Positions 1 through 4,601 of a stretch of 9,880 nucleotides of DNA are shown in pieces. Under the pieces are notes generated by a model. The model was not told the DNA's origin. It did not search any database and saw nothing but the letters and a program-made list of their open reading frames with translations. The first letter of the stretch is position 1; the number at the start of each line of letters is the position of its first letter. The position numbers and the translations under genes are program-made. This DNA comes from Microcaldota archaeon (lineage in GTDB: Archaea; Micrarchaeota; Micrarchaeia; Micrarchaeales; CABMGC01): contig JAGWHA010000028.1 in the NCBI GenBank assembly GCA_028867095.1, forward strand, positions 1 to 9,880, written 5' to 3'.

Positions 1-161
1 AGATATATCTGCCGGAGGAGATCTTCCCAAGGAGATTTGACAACAACAGCAAGATGATGCTCCTACTAAGAAGGATCAGGGACGCAACTCACGACTTCTC
101 GCTTGGCTACAACAGGAAGCGCAGGCAGATGAAGATGCGCAAAGAATTCGATGGAAAGTAA
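1..161 (+). CDS. uvrC: UvrC excinuclease subunit C, C-terminal fragment (5' truncated by window)
   Basis: The frame from base 3 to a TAA at 159-161 encodes 52 residues. The segment LLLRRIRDATHDFSLGYNRK matches the conserved end of the UvrC RNase H-like nuclease domain (family pattern LLxRIRDEAHRFAItYHRKxR). UvrC makes the dual incision beside bulky DNA lesions in UvrABC nucleotide excision repair. The protein stops about 14 residues after this motif with a Lys/Arg-rich tail, so the C-terminal helix-hairpin-helix (HhH) domain of most bacterial UvrC proteins is absent here. The N-terminal GIY-YIG nuclease would lie outside the window, so the full architecture is unknown. The gene is convergent with hsp20, 34 bp away. 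Confidence 0.8.
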   Translation, partial: IYLPEEIFPRRFDNNSKMMLLLRRIRDATHDFSLGYNRKRRQMKMRKEFDGK

Positions 162-195
162 ATGCCCCTTCCCGCCGAATTTCCCTGAATGAAAA

Positions 196-639
196 CTACT
201 CTATGGAGACATCATTTCCCGACTCCGCCTTCTTTTTCAAAGTTACCAGCAGCGAGCCGTTCTCGAATTTGGCCTTCACCGATTTCGGGTCGACATTTGC
301 GGGAAGGGAGACCCTCCTGTAGTATCCGGATGAGGATCTTTCATTGTAGTAATAGTTCTTTCCCCTCTCCTCGCTCTCCTTCCTTGTCTTTGCGGAGATC
401 GCAAGGCTGTTTTCGGTGACATTGACCTTTATGTCCTCCTTTCTGATCCCGGGCAGATCCGCGGTTATTTGGAGGGAATCCCCCTCATCGACCATGTCAA
501 GGCGCGGCATTGTGCTCGAGAGAAAGCCGAAACGAGCCGCGGGCTCGTCAAAAAGACTCCTGCTCCAAAGCCCCCCAAATTCCGGGAAAAATGGCCGCCC
601 AATTAATTCGGCTTTCCTCCCCTTATTCTTCTTAGCCAT
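196..639 (-). CDS. hsp20: Small heat-shock protein, Hsp20/alpha-crystallin family
   Basis: 147 aa. This is an ATP-independent cytoplasmic holdase chaperone. The alpha-crystallin domain spans about residues 44-137, from MPRLDMVDEGDSLQITADLP through the family hallmark AKFENGSLLVTL (about 123-134; consensus AxxxNGxL). A basic Lys-rich N-terminus (residues 2-9) precedes a short Phe/Arg-rich arm, and the C-terminal tail ends in VSI, a V-x-I version of the I-x-I anchor used for oligomer assembly. An upstream in-frame TTG at 664-666 would add nine residues. I prefer ATG 639 because a perfect AGGTGAT ribosome-binding site lies at 643-649, and because the TATA box at 669-677 predicts transcription starting downstream of that TTG. 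It appears monocistronic. Confidence 0.93.
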   Translation of the reverse strand: MAKKNKGRKAELIGRPFFPEFGGLWSRSLFDEPAARFGFLSSTMPRLDMVDEGDSLQITADLPGIRKEDIKVNVTENSLAISAKTRKESEERGKNYYYNERSSSGYYRRVSLPANVDPKSVKAKFENGSLLVTLKKKAESGNDVSIE

Positions 640-642
640 CCA

Positions 643-677
643 ATCACCTACAATCACTTTCCTCAAAGCCTTTTATG
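643..677 (-). promoter_or_regulatory. hsp20 core promoter and ribosome-binding site
   Basis: On the minus strand a TATA element CATAAAAGG (669-677) lies about 26 nt before a predicted start near 648. Directly after that comes AGGTGAT (643-649), complementary to the archaeal 16S 3' end, with GGTG 5 nt from the ATG. The leader would be only about 10 nt long. Confidence 0.6.
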
Positions 678-714
678 GTGCAGCGCAAAACCGTGCATTT
701 GACGAAGCTGCACC
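677..714. repeat. Perfect 8-bp inverted repeat abutting the hsp20 TATA box (possible operator)
   Basis: GGTGCAGC at 677-684 and GCTGCACC at 707-714 are perfect reverse complements, 22 bp apart and 30 bp centre to centre (about three helical turns). The inner arm touches the upstream edge of the hsp20 TATA box, where the TFB recognition element would lie. There is no following T-tract in the leftward direction, so an operator fits better than a terminator. The known archaeal heat-shock sites I recall (Phr, HSR1) do not resemble it. Function is inferred. Confidence 0.45.
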
Positions 715-753
715 GGCACGCCGGCCGAGCTTCGATTGCTGCCCCCTGCCATT

Positions 754-1230
754 TCATCTGCGGAGTTTGACCGCCACTCTCCTATCTGGCCCAGAAGTAT
801 AAGCATTCGCCACCGTGACTTTAAAGAACTGGAACTCGGATGCCCCTGAGTAGTTATTTGGGTTGTAGCGCTCAAAAGGGGAGAGTTCAGAGCGAGGGAA
901 GAGCTTCTTGCAGTAAAGCGTTATGACCTTCTTGATCTCTGATTTTTTCACAGGGGACAGCGTCCCCTCGACCTGCACGCTGTCTGAGGTTCCAAGCGGC
1001 TGGCCCGAGTCGAATATGACAAGCGACAGGAAGGGATTTTCCACCCCGTTTTTAATGTGGAGCGAATCCACGGCGGAGAGGAAGTAGAAATTTCCCTTGT
1101 AGTCATAGACGTAGAATACCGCAGCGGCCCAGGGCCTTCCCTTCCTGCTGCTTGTTCCGATAACCATGTAGTTATTGTGCTCTATTATGCTCTCTGCCTT
1201 CTCTTCGTAGGACTGGAACGGGGAATGCAT
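754..1230 (-). CDS. Pyridoxamine 5'-phosphate oxidase-like flavin-binding protein
   Basis: 158 aa. It resembles the FMN-binding split-barrel superfamily (PNPOx-like), a set of small cytoplasmic dimers that bind FMN or a related flavin and act as oxidoreductases. Visible features are YMVIGTSSRKGRPWAAAVFY (strand, then a GxPW flavin-phosphate region), GNFYFLSAVDSLHIKNGVEN (the typical 'S.h..N...NP' segment) and DSVQVEGTLSPV (the QxxG strand). The substrate cannot be read from the sequence. An in-frame GTG at 1291-1293 would add 21 residues, but the TATA box TTTATAAA at 1252-1259 lies inside that extension and is centred 26 nt before ATG 1230. ATG 1230 with a leaderless mRNA is therefore the better start. 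Confidence 0.75.
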   Translation of the reverse strand: MHSPFQSYEEKAESIIEHNNYMVIGTSSRKGRPWAAAVFYVYDYKGNFYFLSAVDSLHIKNGVENPFLSLVIFDSGQPLGTSDSVQVEGTLSPVKKSEIKKVITLYCKKLFPRSELSPFERYNPNNYSGASEFQFFKVTVANAYTSGPDRRVAVKLRR

Positions 1231-1251
1231 AATCAAGCTTGGCCGTAACAA

Positions 1252-1259
1252 TTTATAAA
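1252..1259 (-). promoter_or_regulatory. TATA box of the PNPOx-like gene (leaderless)
   Basis: The octamer TTTATAAA is centred about 26 nt upstream of the ATG at 1230. That distance places the transcription start at or next to the start codon. No ribosome-binding site precedes the ATG. Confidence 0.6.
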
Positions 1260-1306
1260 GCTGCCCATAGCCTACCTGCTGAACGAATTCCACAGGCTGT
1301 CCGTTA

Positions 1307-1858
1307 TCAATAAGGCGTAAATATTATCTTTGCACTTGCCATCTTCCTGAAAAACTCTCTGTCCGCGGTCTCATCGTGTGATTTGAACAGTAACCTATCC
1401 AACCCGGTCCATATCGAGTACCAGCTCACTATTGTGAAGACTATGCCAACAGTGTTGTCCCCCACCATTCCTAGATTTGCAAAGGAGATCAGCAGTGCAG
1501 CTGCAAGGCCGACAATCAAGCCAAAGACCATAAGTGCGATGGCAAACCTGTTCTTCCTTGAAAACTCCTCGTTTATCTTTCTATGCTGCCTCTTGAAATG
1601 GTCCTTCAACCGGTTCGTTATCAGCGCTTCGCTTGTCGCATCCCTGATTTTGCCCGGTATAAGGAAATGAAGCTCTATGCCAATTTTCTTGTCCCTGACC
1701 CTTTTTCTGGCCTCTACCAGGAAGTCTTCGGAAAGCGCTCGCTCGCTATACGGCCTTGGGTCGAAATCGGAGAAGATGTCCTCGTATGCGTCAAGTATTA
1801 TGCTTATCTCCGCCTTGTCAATTGCCTGCTTTATCTCCGCTTTCACAGGTACCTCCAT
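1307..1858 (-). CDS. Conserved uncharacterised two-TM membrane protein (DPRPYSERALS signature)
   Basis: 183 aa; function unknown. Residues 1-105 are soluble, beginning MEVPVKAEIKQAIDKAEISI, and contain the striking segment FSDFDPRPYSERALSEDFL (about residues 29-47), then KKIGIELHFLIP and a basic helical stretch (RLKDHFKRQHRKINEEF). Two TM helices follow (about 106-130 and 134-155). The chain ends with a short cytoplasmic tail, KMASAKIIFTPY. From memory, proteins with this signature, two TM helices and this ending occur in both bacteria and archaea without an assigned role; I cannot name a Pfam entry. The start is set by a TATA box centred 26 nt upstream. A longer frame to 2029 runs through tRNA-Pro and is spurious. 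Confidence 0.75.
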   Translation of the reverse strand: MEVPVKAEIKQAIDKAEISIILDAYEDIFSDFDPRPYSERALSEDFLVEARKRVRDKKIGIELHFLIPGKIRDATSEALITNRLKDHFKRQHRKINEEFSRKNRFAIALMVFGLIVGLAAALLISFANLGMVGDNTVGIVFTIVSWYSIWTGLDRLLFKSHDETADREFFRKMASAKIIFTPY

Positions 1859-1879
1859 GATGTGGATTGGGATTGGCAC

Positions 1880-1887
1880 TTTATAAA
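1880..1887 (-). promoter_or_regulatory. TATA box of the two-TM membrane protein gene (leaderless)
   Basis: The same octamer as the neighbouring PNPOx-like gene, TTTATAAA, is centred about 26 nt before ATG 1858. No ribosome-binding site is visible, so the mRNA is predicted to be leaderless. Confidence 0.6.
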
Positions 1888-1989
1888 TATAGGCGTAATC
1901 CCACCAAATTCCTAACCTGCTGGGGATTAGGATCAGGGACAAGACGGAGGTCACAATAATCCCGGGAAACAATGAGCACAAAATAGAAA

Positions 1990-2062
1990 TGGGGAGTCCG
2001 AGATTTGAACTCGGGTCTTCAACTCCCAAAGCTGAAAGCCTACCAGACTAGCCTAACTCCCC
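1990..2062 (-). tRNA. tRNA-Pro (anticodon UGG)
   Basis: Read on the minus strand, the cloverleaf closes completely. The acceptor GGGGAGT pairs with ACTCCCC. The D arm is GGCT/GGCT with two G-U pairs. The anticodon arm TCAGC/GTTGA encloses the loop TTTGGGA, giving anticodon TGG at 2026-2028 with G37, as usual for tRNA-Pro. The T arm CCGAG/CTCGG encloses TTCAAAT. The discriminator is A73, as in other archaeal tRNA-Pro, and CCA is not encoded. There is no intron. It begins 10 bp after the stop of the upstream DUF2666-like gene, so it may be cut from that operon's transcript. A T-rich run follows its 3' end (about 1981-1990). Confidence 0.93.
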
Positions 2063-2072
2063 GCCGTGCCGC

Positions 2073-2534
2073 TTAACCCTTCCTCTGCCTTCCTGGGGGC
2101 TTCGGGATCTTCAGCTCAGGATATGCCTTCTGGAGGACCTCCGGGTTAACGTCAAAGTCAAAGCCTAGTCCCTTCACTATGCTTCTGAATAAGTAAGTGG
2201 ATGCGATTGTCTTGAGCTCTTCCTTCCCGTTGATTGCCTTCTCTACTGCCTCCTTGGTGTCCCTCTTACCAAAGTCCGCAAGTATCTCGCCAAGCGCTCC
2301 GTAGTTCTTCCTCTTTCCAGCGGTGAATGTCGCCGCGAGATCGTCCAGGGACTTTACATCGATCCCGAGCAGCTCGAAGGCCTTGCGGTCGATTGTGGTC
2401 CTGATCGATGCGAGGTGCATCACCACCTCCTCGGGCTTTGTCTTCTCGTTGATGCTCATCTTCTTTATCGAGATCCACGTGCCGTACTTCACCATGAAAT
2501 CTACGGAATCGAGCTCGCTCAAATCATCAACCAA
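2073..2534 (-). CDS. Uncharacterised archaeal protein, possibly DUF2666
   Basis: 153 aa, soluble, no TM segment; function unknown. The sequence VDFMVKYGTWISIKKMSINEKTKPEEVVMHLASIRTTIDRKAFELLG resembles, from memory, archaeal DUF2666 proteins (pattern ...KYxxWIxIKKL...TKPEExxxxLASIRxTIDxK...). I have not been able to check this. The C-terminus is basic and Pro-rich (KIPKPPGRQRKG). The start is TTG at 2532-2534, lying immediately after the TAA of the upstream winged-helix gene with no base between and no visible ribosome-binding site, which suggests translational coupling. An ATG at codon 14 would cut into the conserved region, so TTG is preferred. It sits in an operon with eL40, suggesting a housekeeping or translation-linked role. 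Confidence 0.75.
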   Translation of the reverse strand: MVDDLSELDSVDFMVKYGTWISIKKMSINEKTKPEEVVMHLASIRTTIDRKAFELLGIDVKSLDDLAATFTAGKRKNYGALGEILADFGKRDTKEAVEKAINGKEELKTIASTYLFRSIVKGLGFDFDVNPEVLQKAYPELKIPKPPGRQRKG

Positions 2535-2753
2535 TTATGCGGAGATTACGAAGTAACCGGATGACTTCTCTCTTACGACCCTCTTTATCACTCCCTTGTT
2601 GACAAGGTTTGTCAGGGTGTTTGTGACCATGCTCTTTGGCCGATTGCTCTTCTTCATCACATCGTCAGCCGTCTTCAGCGTCTCCATCTTTGTCGCGCCA
2701 AGCTCCGTTAGGGTCTTGACCATTAGCTTTTCTACGTCGTTTAGTTCTACCAT
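2535..2753 (-). CDS. Small winged-helix DNA-binding protein
   Basis: 72 aa, essentially a single winged helix-turn-helix. Helix 1 is LNDVEKLMVKTLTELG. The helix-turn-helix is TADDVMKKSNRPKSMVTNTLTNLVNKG, and the wing is VIKRVVREKSSGYFVI. The fold resembles MarR-like or small archaeal wHTH proteins. It has no effector domain, so it may dimerise on DNA or bind RNA or protein. It starts 22 bp after the eL40 stop and its own stop directly abuts the next gene's start, so it is part of that operon. The target is unknown; autoregulation of the operon is possible but not shown. Confidence 0.8.
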   Translation of the reverse strand: MVELNDVEKLMVKTLTELGATKMETLKTADDVMKKSNRPKSMVTNTLTNLVNKGVIKRVVREKSSGYFVISA

Positions 2754-2775
2754 TGGATCAACTTTCTTCTAAAAA

Positions 2776-2928
2776 TCACTTCTTGACCCGCAGCTCCCTG
2801 CTCTTGGGCCTAAGGTAAACGGAACCGCACTTTCGGCACATCTTTGCGCCAGCCTTGTTCCTTGTCTTGCACTTCCTGCACACAACTATTCTTGCTAACT
2901 GCTCGTCAGCTATTGGAAATTTACCCAT
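2776..2928 (-). CDS. rpl40e: Ribosomal protein eL40 (L40e)
   Basis: 50 aa, too short for many gene finders. The opening MGKFPIADEQLARIVVCRKC is followed by a zinc ribbon of four cysteines in two CxxC pairs (Cys17/Cys20 and Cys31/Cys34), then GSVYLRPKSRELRVKK. This matches the archaeal L40e pattern, with RPKxRE after the second Cys pair. It is a component of the large ribosomal subunit and binds zinc; in eukaryotes the homologue is made as a ubiquitin fusion, but not here. GGTG at 2934-2937 lies 5 nt before the ATG. It is the first gene of the leftward operon with the wHTH and DUF2666-like genes. Confidence 0.92.
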   Translation of the reverse strand: MGKFPIADEQLARIVVCRKCKTRNKAGAKMCRKCGSVYLRPKSRELRVKK

Positions 2929-2933
2929 AAACA

Positions 2934-2997
2934 CACCGATAACGAAGAATTCCTTTACCCTATTTTATTGAATGAGAACATATTTAAACCATTTCGG
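2934..2997 (-). promoter_or_regulatory. Promoter and ribosome-binding site of the eL40 operon
   Basis: On the minus strand a strong TATA box TTTAAATA (2981-2988) is preceded by the purine-rich element CCGAAATGG, resembling a TFB recognition element. The predicted start is near 2959, giving a leader of about 30 nt that ends in GGTG (2934-2937), 5 nt from the ATG. Confidence 0.65.
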
Positions 2998-3016
2998 CTG
3001 GGCTGGAAGAACAAAG

Positions 3017-3054
3017 AAAAATAAAAAAAGGGCATGCCCCAAGGGAGGCATACC
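3017..3054 (-). terminator. Hairpin plus T-tract terminator of the cupredoxin-like gene
   Basis: Read leftward, GGTATGCC (3047-3054) pairs with GGCATGCC (3031-3038; one G-U pair) around an 8-nt loop. One base after the stem comes a run of seven T, then A and five T (3017-3029). This lies 13 bp past the stop codon of the cupredoxin-like gene. It resembles a bacterial intrinsic terminator. In archaea the T-tract alone can terminate, and the stem would strengthen it. Confidence 0.65.
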
Positions 3055-3067
3055 GTAGTTTCAAGCC

Positions 3068-3604
3068 TTACTTCACTGTCAGGGTTCCGCTCATGTTGTA
3101 GCCTGTGTCAGCCCCGAAATTGGACTGGTACGTGTACACTCCAGGAGCCGGCGCAGTGAATGTGAAGAGCTGCACCTGTCCTGCCCTGAGCGAAGGTATC
3201 CCGCCAGTTATTCCAGAGACAAACATTATGTTGTGCGTCTGGTGGCCTGCGTTTGTGACATTGAAGACAATCCTGTCCCCGGATAGCACCGTTATTGCCG
3301 AAGGCGTTATGCTGAACTCGTTCTCAACGATGTTGAATGTCTCCGTCACAGAAGTGACGCTCGTGCTGTTTGTGCCTTTGGTTGTGGTGCTATTTGTTTT
3401 GCCTGTGCCTTTGGTTGAGGTGCCGTTTGCGTTTCCACCTGCTGTGCCATTTGATCCCGTCGGCATTACTGTGGTCGTCGGTGTTGGCTGGACTGTCGTT
3501 GTCTGGTATGTGACTGCCGAGCCATTGCCGCTGTAGAGCACTATGGCTGCTATTACTATTATTACTACCACTATTCCCCCTATTATTGCCGTCTGGTTTG
3601 CCAT
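3068..3604 (-). CDS. Membrane-anchored cupredoxin-like surface protein with glycosylatable linker
   Basis: 178 aa. Residues 7-24 form an N-terminal TM anchor. Residues 30-88 are a low-complexity Thr/Ser/Gly/Asn linker, and residues 89-178 are a plastocyanin/cupredoxin-like beta-sandwich outside the cell. Seven N-x-S/T sequons follow the anchor (Asn 27, 52, 60, 71, 79, 115, 170). The fold is indicated by GDRIVFNVTNAGHQTHNIMF and GVYTYQSNFGADTGYNMSGTLTV. Blue-copper proteins have Cys and His between YTY and the final Met. Here, with the same spacing, these positions are Ser161 and Asp166, only His124 and Met171 remain, and the protein has no Cys at all. A type-1 copper site is therefore unlikely, and electron transfer should not be assumed. 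It is divergent from the repeat-TM protein gene. Confidence 0.8.
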   Translation of the reverse strand: MANQTAIIGGIVVVIIVIAAIVLYSGNGSAVTYQTTTVQPTPTTTVMPTGSNGTAGGNANGTSTKGTGKTNSTTTKGTNSTSVTSVTETFNIVENEFSITPSAITVLSGDRIVFNVTNAGHQTHNIMFVSGITGGIPSLRAGQVQLFTFTAPAPGVYTYQSNFGADTGYNMSGTLTVK

Positions 3605-3746
3605 AAATTCATCCTTTTTTGGATACGTTCTATTCCAAATCGGTTCTTTTATACCTTGCTATAGCCCATACCGGATTGCCGAAGCAGCGGGCGATGGTAT
3701 TAAAAACTTCAGCATCAAAGGAAAAGTTAGGAAAAGGGTAAGGGAA
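3605..3746. promoter_or_regulatory. Divergent promoter region between two envelope-protein genes
   Basis: This 142-bp region carries two opposed TATA elements. GGTATAAAAG (about 3645-3655) faces left, about 47 nt before the cupredoxin-like ATG. GGTATTAAAAAC (about 3695-3706) faces right, about 45 nt before the repeat-TM protein ATG. Both predict leaders of about 20 nt. AAGGATGA precedes the left ATG and a GGGTAAGGG run precedes the right one. The near-matching TATA elements and equal distances suggest balanced expression of the pair. Confidence 0.55.
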
Positions 3747-4424
3747 ATGGCAAAAATATGCAATATCCTGGCTGCGCTTGCGATGATGCTCTTTGCGGCA
3801 TCTCCTATGCTGGTTTCAGCACAGTACGGCTATGGCTCTGGAAGCTCCGGATATCCAGACTGCTCCACCTGCCCTTCAGGAACTTACGTTTCAAACAACG
3901 CCCCTACCTACTGGAACTGCTATGGGACAGGGTCTCTTTGCACTTACACCGGATCACACACGAGCTCCTCAGGATCCCTCGGCACCTATGCCTACGGGCT
4001 GATGGGCCTTATCGCTGTCATTGCGATAATACTGCTTGCAATGATGAAGGCGATGCCGACAAGGCTAACGATAATTGGAGTAGCGCTGATCCTAATCGGA
4101 ACGGTCGCATGGCTCTATGGTGACTATGCCGCAGGCCCTAACTACATAATCACTGGCGCAATCGCAGTGGCTGTAGGATGGCTGATCTGGCTTTTTGCGG
4201 ACGTCAAGCTGCTAAACGACAAGAAAGTGGGGAAGATGGTGATTGCGGGAGTTGCGCTCTCGCTGATCGGAACCGCAATCTGGCTCTACGGGGACTTCTA
4301 CCTTGGAATAAGCCCAACCCTGATCTGGGGAGGAGTTGCCTTGATAGTGATCGGCACATTGGTATGGCTCCTTGGAGACAGCAAGGCTGGAGCATTCATA
4401 ATGGGAAAGCCAAAGGCAAAGTAG
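3747..4424 (+). CDS. Secreted/membrane protein with four-Cys segment and repeated TM motif
   Basis: 225 aa; family not recognised. A signal peptide (residues 1-25, ending LVSA before QYGYG) leads to a Gly/Ser/Tyr-rich exported segment (26-80) with four Cys (39, 42, 58, 65) that could form two disulfides. Five TM helices follow (about 81-101, 106-126, 132-151, 163-183, 189-209), then a short basic tail (KPKAK). TM2, TM4 and TM5 share the motif GVALxxIGTxxWLxGD (from Gly111, Gly168 and Gly196), and TM3 is a diverged copy, indicating internal duplication of a two-helix unit. The frame extends upstream to 3543, but that stretch overlaps the divergent promoter; the signal peptide and a purine-rich leader support ATG 3747. 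Role unknown; a cell-envelope function is inferred from topology and neighbour. Confidence 0.75.
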   Translation: MAKICNILAALAMMLFAASPMLVSAQYGYGSGSSGYPDCSTCPSGTYVSNNAPTYWNCYGTGSLCTYTGSHTSSSGSLGTYAYGLMGLIAVIAIILLAMMKAMPTRLTIIGVALILIGTVAWLYGDYAAGPNYIITGAIAVAVGWLIWLFADVKLLNDKKVGKMVIAGVALSLIGTAIWLYGDFYLGISPTLIWGGVALIVIGTLVWLLGDSKAGAFIMGKPKAK

Positions 4425-4426
4425 GG

Positions 4427-4507
4427 ATAAACGAGCATTCCTTGTGGAAATATAACTACCAGACAAAGTACAATTTCAATAATGTGCTCAGGCAGATAAA
4501 GAAGTAG
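4427..4507 (+). pseudogene. Protein-like 26-codon tail without a start (possible gene remnant)
   Basis: After the repeat-TM gene stops, a different frame reads 26 codons to TAG at 4505-4507. The residues look protein-like (NEHSLWKYNYQTKYNFNNVL, then RQIKK) and about two thirds of third positions are G or C, like the neighbours. There is no start codon of its own and the frame upstream is only a shadow of the TM protein. It may be the end of a decayed gene or chance; I do not recognise it. Confidence 0.2.
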
Positions 4508-4549
4508 TTTCCTTTAGCTTAATCGCCTAACCAGGGTCATTATTTTTGA

Positions 4550-4592
4550 TATCCCCCACATAATAGTAAAACTTAAATATCTGTGGGGGATA
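4550..4592. promoter_or_regulatory. fic promoter: TATA box between arms of a perfect 11-bp inverted repeat
   Basis: TATCCCCCACA (4550-4560) and TGTGGGGGATA (4582-4592) are exact reverse complements 21 bp apart and 32 bp centre to centre, so they lie on the same DNA face. Between them lies TTAAATAT (4573-4580), centred about 26 nt before the fic ATG at 4602, predicting a leaderless mRNA. One arm is upstream of the TFB/TATA region and the other is between TATA and the start site. A protein bound to both arms would cover the basal promoter, so this looks like a repressor operator. The regulator is not identified in the window. Confidence 0.6.
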
Positions 4593-4601
4593 ACTAATAT
4601 T

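Noticed and set aside
1859..2029. N-terminal extension of the two-TM protein adding a hydrophobic, TM-like segment
   Set aside because: The frame runs through tRNA-Pro and the gene's own TATA box; translation from ATG 1858 explains everything.
3068..3604. Blue-copper electron-transfer protein
   Set aside because: The fold pattern fits, but the required Cys and second His are replaced and there is no Cys anywhere in the protein.
3543..3746. 68-residue N-terminal extension of the repeat-TM protein
   Set aside because: It overlaps the divergent gene start and both promoters, and the signal peptide only works when translation begins at 3747.
4550..4592. The fic inverted repeat as a transcription terminator hairpin
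   Set aside because: The 21-nt loop contains a TATA box correctly placed for fic, and no T-tract follows the stem.
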